The translations under genes were made by a program, and so were the position numbers. Below the pieces are notes generated by a model. It did no database searches. It had not been told where the DNA came from and saw nothing but the letters and a program-made list of their open reading frames with translations. From Actinosynnema pretiosum (GTDB lineage: Bacteria; Actinomycetota; Actinomycetes; Mycobacteriales; Pseudonocardiaceae), in NCBI RefSeq assembly GCF_024171695.1, contig NZ_JAMTCF010000002.1, positions 62,001-126,000 on the forward strand: 64,000 bases of DNA, written 5' to 3'. Positions 38,666-45,962 of the stretch are shown piece after piece (within the stretch, counting starts at the first letter, position 1; every line of letters begins with the position of its first letter).

Positions 38666-39450
38666 CCGGGCGGGACCGACGGTCCGGGGCGGTCCGGGGT
38701 GGTCCGCCGGGGGCGCGGGGGTGAGGGGCGCGTCACGGGTGGGGCGGCTGGTGGCACCGGGCGGTGGGTGCGCGGGGTGGCGGGTGGCGGGGCGTGCACG
38801 TGGCGCTGCGGCGCGCGAGGCGGGAGCGCGGGAGACGCCTGGCTGCGGGGGCGGCGGAGTTCGGGAGGCGGCAGGGCGGGGGCGCGGGGGCGAACGGGGC
38901 GGCCGGTCGCGCGGGTGGCGGGGCACGAGGTGGCGCGACGGGCGAGGTGGGAGCGCCACGAGGCAGTGGCCCGGCGGTGGCACGTGCGAGGCCGGGCGCG
39001 GGGCGACCGAGTGGCGGGGTGGCCGGGGCGACGGGGCCCAGCGGGGCTTGCGAGGACTGGCGGCAGGCCGGTCCGGTGCCGAGGTGCCCGGAGTGTGTGC
39101 GAAGCCCGTCGCACCCCTGCGGGTAGCGGCAGGGTGCGCGGGGTGGCAGGCCTGCGGGTGGTGGCGGGCGCTCCGGGACTGGCGGGCGCGCGACGAGTGG
39201 CAGGTGTGCAGGGAGCGGCAGGCGTGCGCGGCCTGACGGCAGGCGTGTGGAGAGTGGCCGGCCTGCGTGGCCTGGTGGCCCTTTGGCGCCCGGCAGGTGT
39301 GCGGAGAGCGGCTGGCCTGCGCGAACTGGCGGCCTTGCGGCGCGCGGCAGGCGCGCGGGCTGCCCCCGACGCGCGGGGCAGCGGGATCTGCCCGTGACGG
39401 CGCGGTGGGCCGAGGAGCGGGGTCCGGCGCCGTTGGCGGACCCCGGTCGC
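38666..39450. other. Gene-free region between dinG and bioY
   Basis: About 785 bp, extremely G-rich on the plus strand. Open frames occur on both strands but have no ribosome sites and no recognisable domain. The right half is the repeat field described separately. It marks the left edge of an insertion relative to the mycobacterial dinG-pncB order. Confidence 0.6.
39143..39372. repeat. Degenerate 18-bp tandem repeat field
   Basis: Units of the type GTGGCAGGCCTGCGGGTG recur; four stand in exact 18-nt register (39143-39160, 39161-39178, 39179-39196, 39197-39214) and about eight more divergent copies follow to ~39372, with one weaker copy before at ~39126. Any frame through it gives six-residue repeats (VAGLRV, VAGAPG, LAGARR, VAGVQG), but no start supports a protein. 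Origin by slippage is likely; function unknown. Confidence 0.65.
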
Positions 39451-40026
39451 TCACTTCCGGTTGACCAGCGCCCAGGTCGCGGGCAGCAGGCCCGCGGCCA
39501 GCGCGGTCTTGATCGCGTCGCCGATCAGGAACGGCACGACGCCCGCGGCCAGCGCCGCGCCGAGGCCCATGCCCGTGGCGGCCATCAGCCACGGCACGCC
39601 GAACGCGTAGATCGCCAGGTTGCCCAGCGCCATCGTGCCCGCCGTGCGCAGCGGGGTGCGGTCGCCGCCGCGCGCGGCCAGGAAGCCGACCAGCGAACCG
39701 GCGAACACGAAGCCGACGACGTAGCCCAGCGACGGCGGCGTGCCGTAGGACGCGCCCTGGAACCACGGCACGCCCGCCATCCCGGCCACCAGGTACAGCA
39801 GCATGGACGCCGAGCCGCGCCGCCAGCCCAGCGCCGCGCCGACCAGCAGCGCCGCGAACGTCTGGCCGGTGATCGGGACGGGGCTGCCCGGCACGGGCAG
39901 CGCGATCTGCGCGGCCACGCCGGTCAGGCCTGCGCCCGCGACGACCAGCGCGATGTCGCGCGCCAGCGCGCCGGGGACCAGGTCGGCGAGCACGGCCCTG
40001 CGGCCGGGAACGGCGAACACGGACAC
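39451..40026 (-). CDS. bioY: BioY, substrate-binding subunit of the biotin ECF transporter
   Basis: 191 residues, six hydrophobic helices. Family signatures include ALPVPGSPVPITGQTFAALL, YLVAGMAGVPWF and GYVVGFVFAGSLVGFLA. BioY binds biotin in the membrane, either alone or with EcfAT energising units that are not encoded here. GTG 40026 is preceded by GGAGGT at four bases; GTG 40020 is an alternative. No biotin operon neighbours are present. Confidence 0.93.
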   Translation of the reverse strand: MSVFAVPGRRAVLADLVPGALARDIALVVAGAGLTGVAAQIALPVPGSPVPITGQTFAALLVGAALGWRRGSASMLLYLVAGMAGVPWFQGASYGTPPSLGYVVGFVFAGSLVGFLAARGGDRTPLRTAGTMALGNLAIYAFGVPWLMAATGMGLGAALAAGVVPFLIGDAIKTALAAGLLPATWALVNRK

Positions 40027-40163
40027 GGGGACCTCCAGTGGTTCGTGGGAACTCACCGGGAGGTTAATCGCGAACAACCCGTCCGGCGCTGGTCGGACCC
40101 TACAAAGTCCGCCGCTCATCGCAGTCCGCGCCCGCTAACCGGCACCGTCACCACACCGGGTGG

Positions 40164-41531
40164 TCACTGACGGGGGCGCGCCGGTTCGGTGTTCCGCCGG
40201 GTCTTGGTCCACCCGTCGCGCCCGCTCGCCAGCCGCGCCGCCGCCCGCCAGGACGTCACGTAGAAGGTGTAGATGTACAGCCCGTAGCCGAACCCGTACC
40301 CGAGCGAGCGCCAGAACCCGGTGCCCGGCTCGCAGCGCGCCCGGTACACCGGCCCCCACAGCACGAACGGCACCAGCCCGAACACCCCGTACACCGCGAA
40401 CAGCAGCCACGCGCCCCCGGTGAACCACGCCCACACCGCGCCCGGCGCGAGCACCGCCTGGTGGGCGAGCAGCAGCAGCGGGATGGGGTAGACGAGCGTG
40501 CCGAGCAGCTGCATCCACGGCTGCGCCAGGTAGTAGGTCAGCTCCGCCGCGCCCAGCGTGGACAGGTGCGGCGAGTCCCAGACGCGCCGCAGGTAGCGGG
40601 CGCACTGCATGGTCCCCTGGCCCCACCGGGTGCGCTGCGCCAGGAACCGCCGCAGGCTGTACAGGCCCTCCTGCCGCACGTGCGTGCCGGTGGTGAACGC
40701 GGTCCGCCAGCCCGCCGTCAGCAGGTGCACGCCCAGCTCGAAGTCCTCCAGCAGCGACCCGCGCCACGGCCCGGCCGGACCGGCCACCGAGTCCAGCGCG
40801 GACAGCCGGGTGAACTGGCCGTTGCCGCCCAGCGAGATCGTGCCGGTGACGCCCCTGGACAGCTGGATCGCGGCGATCGCGGTCCGGAACTCCAGGTCCT
40901 GCATCCGCACCAGCCCGGCCCCGAACGCCCGCCGCCAGCGCGGGACGCCCTCCTGCCGCACCCCGGTGTTGACCATGCGCACGTCCACCTGGACCGCGCC
41001 GACCTCGGGCGAGCCGAACAGCTCGGGGGCCGCGCACACCGCGAGGCAGTTCTCGGCGGGCCTGCCGTCGGCGTCCACCACGACCACCACGACCCGGCTC
41101 GCGTCGAACGCGCGGCCCGCCGCACCGGCTCGCTCCACCAGCCACCGCCGCAGCTCCCGGTACCCCGCGTTCAGCGCGTCGCCCTTGCCGGTGCGCGCGG
41201 ACGGCGCCCGCCTGCGCACCAGCCGCACCGCCGGGTCCTCGGCGGCCAGCGCGAGCACCACCCCGGCCGTGCCGTCCGCCGAGTCGTCGTCGACCACCCA
41301 CACGCGCGCGGCCGGGAACGTGGCGCGCAGGTACCGCACCGTCCCGCCGACCACCGCCGCCTCGTCCAGGCAGGGCACCACGAAGTGCCAGTCGAACCCC
41401 GCCGGGTCCCCGGACGGCTCCGGCCTGCGCCGCAGGTACGGCACCACGATCACGCCCACGTACACCAGGAACGCCACGCTCATGGTCAGCGCCAGCGCCT
41501 GGGTGAACCCCAGCAGCGCGTCCAGGCTCAC
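40164..41531 (-). CDS. Membrane-bound family 2 glycosyltransferase
   Basis: 455 residues. One N-terminal helix (ALALTMSVAFLVYVGVIVV), then a GT2 catalytic domain: FVVPCLDEAAVVGGTVRYL, VWVVDDDSADGT, VVVVVDADGRPAENCL, SLLEDFELGVHLL and the QRTRWGQGTMQ motif (Q/RxxRW) typical of processive or large-product GT2s. Several helices follow. GTG 41531 overlaps the exosortase-like gene's stop by four bases, so glycosyl transfer and surface protein processing appear linked. Sugar and acceptor are unknown. Confidence 0.88.
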   Translation of the reverse strand: MSLDALLGFTQALALTMSVAFLVYVGVIVVPYLRRRPEPSGDPAGFDWHFVVPCLDEAAVVGGTVRYLRATFPAARVWVVDDDSADGTAGVVLALAAEDPAVRLVRRRAPSARTGKGDALNAGYRELRRWLVERAGAAGRAFDASRVVVVVVDADGRPAENCLAVCAAPELFGSPEVGAVQVDVRMVNTGVRQEGVPRWRRAFGAGLVRMQDLEFRTAIAAIQLSRGVTGTISLGGNGQFTRLSALDSVAGPAGPWRGSLLEDFELGVHLLTAGWRTAFTTGTHVRQEGLYSLRRFLAQRTRWGQGTMQCARYLRRVWDSPHLSTLGAAELTYYLAQPWMQLLGTLVYPIPLLLLAHQAVLAPGAVWAWFTGGAWLLFAVYGVFGLVPFVLWGPVYRARCEPGTGFWRSLGYGFGYGLYIYTFYVTSWRAAARLASGRDGWTKTRRNTEPARPRQ

Positions 41532-42046
41532 CGGCGCGTCGCCAGCCAGGTGAAGGCCACCAGCGCGGCGGCCCCGCCGAACACGCTCACCAGCGACCCC
41601 AGCAGCGTGTGGCCCCAGTAGTAGCCGTCCGCGACGCCCAGCCAGCGCACCAGGCCGACCATGACGAGCACCCGCGCCTGGTTCACCAGCACCACCGCGC
41701 CGCCCGCGACCACCAGCGCCAGCAGCACGTTCCTGGTGATCCGGGGCCGCAGCGCGACCATCACCGCGCCGACCACCAGCAGCGGGACCACCAGGAACGC
41801 CGAAGTGCACTCGGGGGTCATCCGCAGCCCGAGCGGCGCGTCGGTGCCGAGGCCGAAGTAGACGGTCTGCCGGTGCGCGGCCACCTCCACCCCGTCCTGG
41901 TCGATCAGGCCGAGCAGCGCGCCCGCCAGGGTGATCTCGGCGGCCCGGTACGCGGTGTGCGCGAGCACCAGCGCCGAGGCGACGCCGAGCAGGGCGGCCA
42001 CGACCACCCGGTGCAGGCGCCCCGTCCGGGGGACAGCCAACGCCAC
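41528..42046 (-). CDS. Exosortase/archaeosortase-like membrane cysteine protease
   Basis: 172 residues with about five membrane helices. The three family residues are in place: Cys80 in MTPECTSAFLVVPLL, Arg125 in VLVNQARVLVMVG, and His146 in YYWGHTLLGSLVSVF. These enzymes cut C-terminal sorting signals of secreted proteins and probably transfer them to another anchor. GTG 42046 has GAGAGG ten bases upstream. The protein is short for an exosortase, as in actinobacterial variants. Divergent genes encode a secreted protein with a C-terminal helix and basic tail, a likely substrate. Confidence 0.8.
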   Translation of the reverse strand: MALAVPRTGRLHRVVVAALLGVASALVLAHTAYRAAEITLAGALLGLIDQDGVEVAAHRQTVYFGLGTDAPLGLRMTPECTSAFLVVPLLVVGAVMVALRPRITRNVLLALVVAGGAVVLVNQARVLVMVGLVRWLGVADGYYWGHTLLGSLVSVFGGAAALVAFTWLATRR

Positions 42047-42313
42047 GAAACTCAACCCTCTCCTGCACGACCGGTCAGCGCTCGAATGAGCTACCGAATG
42101 GACATCGGACCGCGCGCAGTGCGACTTCACTCCCTGATCAGGTGACAAAGTGAGGCTAATTCGGAACTGAAATCCACCGTAGGTGCGAGGTGGTGGGCGA
42201 TTCGAGTGGCCGCGCTGGGCTTTTCCGGGCATCACCTGTCAAGGCATCCCCGGAACAGCCGATAGGTGCAAATGCTCCCCCCGAACGACTCCCTGGACGG
42301 AGAGAGGAAATCC
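42047..42313. other. Divergent promoter region of the surface cluster
   Basis: 267 bp between the exosortase-like and secreted-protein genes, with several A+T-richer stretches (about 42130-42180 and 42260-42280). GGAAC-type -35 elements are present (near 42151 and 42252), as used by ECF sigma factors, but no confident matching -10 was found. Confidence 0.4.
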
Positions 42314-43087
42314 ATGCGTGTCCGAACCCCGCGCCGTAGCGGGTTCGCCGGGCTGGTCGCGGCGGCGGCCCTCCTGATGAGCGCGACGCCCGCCTGGGCG
42401 GCGGCGGGCGACGCCTCCGCCTTCGGCGTGAAGCTCGACCTGTCGCTGCTGGGCGCCAGGGCCACCTCGGTCGGCCCGTTCGCCGCCGCCCACTCCGAGG
42501 ACGGGCCGCTCACCAGCACGTTCAAGACCGTCGACGTCCCCGGCGCGCTCGCCACCGGGGTGCTCACCACCGACTCGGCGCGCGACGAGCGCTCCGGCGG
42601 GCTGGGCGCCCGCGCCAGCGTGGCCGACGTGCGGGTGGACCTGCTGGCCGCGATCACCGGCTCCTGGTCCGCCGAGGCCGTCGAGGCCGAGTGCTCCTCC
42701 ACCCAGGACGGGCTCACCGGGTCGGCCAGGCTGGTCGGCCTGCGCGCGGGCACCCTGGAGCCGCTGGCCGCCGAGCCCGCCGCCAACACCACCGTCGACG
42801 TGGGCGCCCTCGGCGTCACGATCGCCGAGCTCGTGCTCAACGAGCAGGTCCGCAACGACGACGGCAGCCTCACCGTCAACGCGCTGCGCCTGCGCCTGCT
42901 GGACGGCGTCGTCGGCTCGCTCGGCAGCGGCGACCTGATCATCTCGTCCACGACCTGCGGCGCCGCCGCGCTCCCCGTCCCGCTGGCCTCCGGCGCGGGC
43001 CTGTGGATCGGCGTCGGCGCGCTCGCGCTGGTCGTGCTGCCCGTCTCGTACGCGGCCGGCCGTCGCCGCGCCCCGGAGGTGGTGTGA
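42314..43087 (+). CDS. Secreted surface protein with C-terminal membrane anchor (choice-of-anchor type)
   Basis: 257 residues. Signal peptide RSGFAGLVAAAALLMSATP to about AWA (residue 30). The mature part is beta-rich with one Cys pair (VEAECSSTQDG and ISSTTCGAA). The C-terminus is GLWIGVGALALVVLPVSYAA followed by GRRRAPEVV: one helix and a basic tail, as in sorted proteins. NCBI names of the kind choice-of-anchor P come to mind for this fold, but I cannot confirm membership. ATG 42314 follows GAGAGGAAA. The next frame, overlapping by four bases, encodes a second anchor-like signal. Confidence 0.75.
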   Translation: MRVRTPRRSGFAGLVAAAALLMSATPAWAAAGDASAFGVKLDLSLLGARATSVGPFAAAHSEDGPLTSTFKTVDVPGALATGVLTTDSARDERSGGLGARASVADVRVDLLAAITGSWSAEAVEAECSSTQDGLTGSARLVGLRAGTLEPLAAEPAANTTVDVGALGVTIAELVLNEQVRNDDGSLTVNALRLRLLDGVVGSLGSGDLIISSTTCGAAALPVPLASGAGLWIGVGALALVVLPVSYAAGRRRAPEVV

Positions 43088-43257
43088 AGGTGTACCGGAT
43101 GCCTGGCGCAGGGGTCGCCGTGGGAACGGGCGTGGGAACGCTCGCCGCGACCGGCGCCGATGTGACGTGGTGGGCCGTCGCGGGTGTCGCGCTGCTCGTC
43201 TCCGGGATCCTGCTGCTTCGCAGGTCCCGCAGGCGGCACGCGCACCACGACGGCTGA
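43084..43257 (+). CDS. Stand-alone LAxTG-type sorting signal protein
   Basis: 57 residues. It has little except GTLAATGADVTW, a hydrophobic helix (WAVAGVALLVSGILLL) and a basic tail (RRSRRRHAHH). This is the structure of a sortase class E-like LAxTG cell-wall signal without a protein in front. GTG 43084 overlaps the preceding stop (GTGA), so it is made with the secreted protein. There is no signal peptide. It may be a separate small membrane protein or a detached anchor domain. A terminator follows. Confidence 0.6.
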   Translation: MKVYRMPGAGVAVGTGVGTLAATGADVTWWAVAGVALLVSGILLLRRSRRRHAHHDG

Positions 43258-43265
43258 TCGCGAGC

Positions 43266-43304
43266 GGGGCCCCGGCGACCCAACCCCCCGAGCGCCGGGG
43301 CCCC
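43266..43304 (+). terminator. Hairpin after the sorting-signal gene
   Basis: GGGGCCCCGGCG (43266-43277) and CGCCGGGGCCCC (43293-43304) are exact complements with a 15-nt loop. Confidence 0.8.
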
Positions 43305-43326
43305 GTGCCCTGACAGGGAGTACGAG

Positions 43327-44499
43327 ATGAAGGAAGTCCTGCTGCTGGCGGGCACCAGGCCGGAGGCGGTGAAGGTCGCCCCGGTCGCGCTGGAGCTGGC
43401 CGAGCACCGAGGGCTCCGGCCGGTCATCGTGCACGGCGGGCAGCACGCGGGCGTCGTCGAGCAGGCGCTGGCCGCGTTCGGGCTGGTCCCGGACGTGGTG
43501 CTGGACGTGCCGCGCGCCACCGGGACCCAGGCGGAGCTGCTGTCGCTGCTGGTGCCCGAGATCGACCGGGTGCTGCGGCGGCGCGCGCCCGCCGCCGTGC
43601 TGGTCCAGGGCGACACCACCACCGCGCTCGCGGGCGCGCTGGCCGCGTTCTGGCGCGGGGTGCCCGTGGCCCACCTGGAGGCGGGCCTGCGCACCGGCGA
43701 GCTGGCCAGCCCGTTCCCCGAGGAGGGGACCAGGCAGATGATCGCCCGCATCGCCGCGCTGCACCTGGCGCCCACCGACGACGCGGCGTGCGCGCTGCTC
43801 GGCGAGTCGCTGCCCGACGGGAACGTGGTGGTCACCGGGAACACGGTGGTGGACGCGGTGCAGCGGGTCGCCGCCGCCGACCTGCCCGCGCGCGACCCGG
43901 ACCTCGCGGTGCTGGAGCGGGTGCTCGACGAGCACGGGCAGCGCCTGGTGCTGGTCACCGTGCACCGCCGCGAGTCCTGGGGCGAGCCGCTCGACCGGGT
44001 GCTCGGCGCGGTGCGCGGCATCGCCGACCGGCACCCGGACGTGCGGGTGCTGCTGCCCGCGCACCCGAACCCGGCGGTGCGGGCGCAGGTCGTCGCCGCG
44101 CTCGGCGGGCACCCGAGGATCGTGGTGACCGATCCGCTGGACTACCCGGACCTGGTGCGCGCGCTGCGCAGGTCCGCGCTGGTGCTCACCGACTCCGGCG
44201 GCATCCAGGAGGAGGCGCCCTCGTTCGGGGTGCCGGTGCTGGTGCTGCGGGAGAGCACCGAGCGGATGGCCGCGGTGGACGCCGGGTGCGCGTGGCTGGT
44301 CGGCACCGATCCGACGCGCATCCTGGCCGAGGCGGGCTGGGCGCTCGGCGCGCGGCTGCGCCTGCCGCACAGCCGCAACCCGTTCGGTGACGGATTTGCC
44401 GCCATCAGGGTTCGAAAAGCACTGGAAAGGCTGGTGGGAATCGCGCCGGTTTCGGTGCTTTCCGGGGCTCCGACCGTTCCCGCTATGCGCGTTCCGTAA
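43327..44499 (+). CDS. wecB: UDP-N-acetylglucosamine 2-epimerase (non-hydrolysing)
   Basis: 390 residues. Family signatures: LLLAGTRPEAVKVAPV at the start, VLVQGDTTTALAGALAAF, VAHLEAGLRTGELASPFPEE, LVTVHRRESWGEPLDRVL and TDSGGIQEEAPSFGVPV. It interconverts UDP-GlcNAc and UDP-ManNAc for surface glycans. ATG 43327 follows AGGGAG. From about 44385 codons become clearly A/T-ending, unlike the rest of the gene. In the surface cluster it probably supplies the sugar donor for the nearby GT2; that is inference. Confidence 0.92.
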   Translation: MKEVLLLAGTRPEAVKVAPVALELAEHRGLRPVIVHGGQHAGVVEQALAAFGLVPDVVLDVPRATGTQAELLSLLVPEIDRVLRRRAPAAVLVQGDTTTALAGALAAFWRGVPVAHLEAGLRTGELASPFPEEGTRQMIARIAALHLAPTDDAACALLGESLPDGNVVVTGNTVVDAVQRVAAADLPARDPDLAVLERVLDEHGQRLVLVTVHRRESWGEPLDRVLGAVRGIADRHPDVRVLLPAHPNPAVRAQVVAALGGHPRIVVTDPLDYPDLVRALRRSALVLTDSGGIQEEAPSFGVPVLVLRESTERMAAVDAGCAWLVGTDPTRILAEAGWALGARLRLPHSRNPFGDGFAAIRVRKALERLVGIAPVSVLSGAPTVPAMRVP

Positions 44500-44625
44500 T
44501 CGCTCACCCGGCGGTGGAGAAAAACGTTCCCGGTCGAGTGAGAACGGGTCTGCCGGTGATACGAAAAGGGCGGCCTGGTTCGATATCGGCCTCGAGGGGC
44601 GGAATAAAGCAGAAAGGCTTTCGAC

Positions 44626-45282
44626 ATGAACCACACCTGGGCGCGCCGAGTCGGAGCTGTCACCGCGGCACTGGCCATGGGGCTGGTGTCCACCGCGGCG
44701 CCCGCGCTCGCCGACGACACCCCCGCCGGGGTCGCGGCCGTCGGCCTCGCCGACTACGTCGTGAACGGGCAGACCGTCACCACCGGCGTGCTCGCGCCCT
44801 GCTCCGTGGACGGCGTGAAGGTCAACGCCTCGCTGCTCACGGTCCGGACCGGCGTGCGCTTCGGCCCCGGCTCCACCACCTGCACCACCAAGGTGGTCGA
44901 CCCGGAGAACTACATCACCACCACCAAGTCCGAGGCGCTGGGCACCCAGTTCGAGCTGTCCGCGCTGATGGACGCGGGCGGCCCCCGCCTCAAGATCGCC
45001 TCCTGGCAGCTCTCCTGCAGCGCCACCCAGGAGGGCACCAGCGCCCAGTGGGGCATCAGCGGCCTGTCCGGCTTCACCGGCCTGCCGAGCCAGCTGACCG
45101 CCAACTACACCTACGACGTCAAGAAGGGCGCGACCCTGCTCGCGAAGGTCATCTTCGGCGAGGTGACCACCCCGCCGGACGGCAGCATCACCATGAACCT
45201 GATGCGCGTGCAGTTCCAGCCCGCGTCGGGCGTCACCGGCGAGGTCGTCGTGGGCTCCACGGCCTGCTCGCCCACCCCGTGA
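44626..45282 (+). CDS. Secreted protein, paralogue of the anchored surface protein but without anchor
   Basis: 218 residues. Signal peptide RVGAVTAALAMGLVSTAAPA to about ALA (residue 29). The mature domain shares a pattern with the product of 42314-43087: LSCSATQEGTS, then LTANYTYDV, then PPDGSITMNLMRVQF and a closing GSTACSP; the second protein reads CSSTQDG, ANTTVDV, DDGSLTVNALRLRL and SSTTCGA. It stops right after that domain, with no helix or tail. ATG 44626 follows AGAAAGG. Likely a soluble or complex-bound partner of the anchored protein. Confidence 0.7.
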   Translation: MNHTWARRVGAVTAALAMGLVSTAAPALADDTPAGVAAVGLADYVVNGQTVTTGVLAPCSVDGVKVNASLLTVRTGVRFGPGSTTCTTKVVDPENYITTTKSEALGTQFELSALMDAGGPRLKIASWQLSCSATQEGTSAQWGISGLSGFTGLPSQLTANYTYDVKKGATLLAKVIFGEVTTPPDGSITMNLMRVQFQPASGVTGEVVVGSTACSPTP

Positions 45283-45309
45283 CCTGGGCCTGACCCCAGG
45301 GACGACGAC

Positions 45310-45344
45310 GGGGGCCGGGCGCTCACCACGAGCACCCGGCCCCC
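45310..45344 (+). terminator. Hairpin closing the surface cluster
   Basis: Arms 45310-45324 and 45330-45344 pair at 14 of 15 positions around ACCAC. It also lies before the 3' end of convergent pncA and may act in both directions. Confidence 0.75.
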
Positions 45345-45382
45345 GGCCGTCAAGCCCGGCTCCCAGGTCGGAGCCACCCCGG

Positions 45383-45952
45383 TCAGCCGACCGCGGGCTC
45401 CCCGTCCAGCTCGACCCCGGCGGCCCGCAGCTGCTCCAGCGCCGAGTCCACGGTCGGCCGCGCCACCCCGGCGGTCAGCCCGAGCAGCACCCGCGTGGCG
45501 AACCCGGCCGCCGCCGCGTCCAGCGCCGTCGCCCGCACGCAGTGGTCCGTGGCGATGCCCACCACGTCCACCCGCTCCACGCCGCGCTCGCGCAACCAGT
45601 CCACCAGGGACGCCCCGTCGCCTGCCGCGCCCTCGAACCCCGAGTACGCGGCCTCGTAGGCTCCCTTGGAGAACACCGCCTCCACCCCGGTCACGTCCAG
45701 CTCCGGGTGGAACGAGGCGCCCGCCGTCCCGGCCACGCAGTGCACCGGCCACGAGTCCACGAAGTCCGGCGACTCGCTGAAGTGCCCGCCGGGGTCGACG
45801 TGGTAGTCCCGCGTCGCCACGACGTGGTCGTACCCGCCGTCCCGCACGTGCGCGCTGATGGCCGAGGCCACCGCCGCACCGCCCGCCACCGCGAGCGATC
45901 CCCCCTCGCAGAAGTCGTTCTGCACGTCCACCACGATCAGTGCCCTGCCCAC
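45383..45952 (-). CDS. pncA: Nicotinamidase/pyrazinamidase
   Basis: 189 residues. The Asp-Lys-Cys triad is seen in LIVVDVQNDFCEGGSL (Asp9), AVFSKGAYE (Lys96) and IATDHCVRATALDAA (Cys138). Metal ligands are Asp49, His51, His57 and His71. It hydrolyses nicotinamide to nicotinic acid. GTG 45952 is preferred because GAGGTGG lies just upstream; GTG 45961 is in frame but overlaps that site. It sits just downstream of pncB, so the two run the Preiss-Handler salvage of NAD. Confidence 0.93.
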   Translation of the reverse strand: MGRALIVVDVQNDFCEGGSLAVAGGAAVASAISAHVRDGGYDHVVATRDYHVDPGGHFSESPDFVDSWPVHCVAGTAGASFHPELDVTGVEAVFSKGAYEAAYSGFEGAAGDGASLVDWLRERGVERVDVVGIATDHCVRATALDAAAAGFATRVLLGLTAGVARPTVDSALEQLRAAGVELDGEPAVG

Positions 45953-45962
45953 AGCGCCCACC

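Noticed and set aside
39120-39372. Possible CRISPR array in the repeat field
   Set aside because: Units are contiguous and 18 bp long with no spacers of regular length and no cas genes.
37787-39766. Minus-strand frame through dinG, the repeat field and bioY
   Set aside because: It overlaps two real genes in other frames and its repeats come from the 18-bp DNA repeat.
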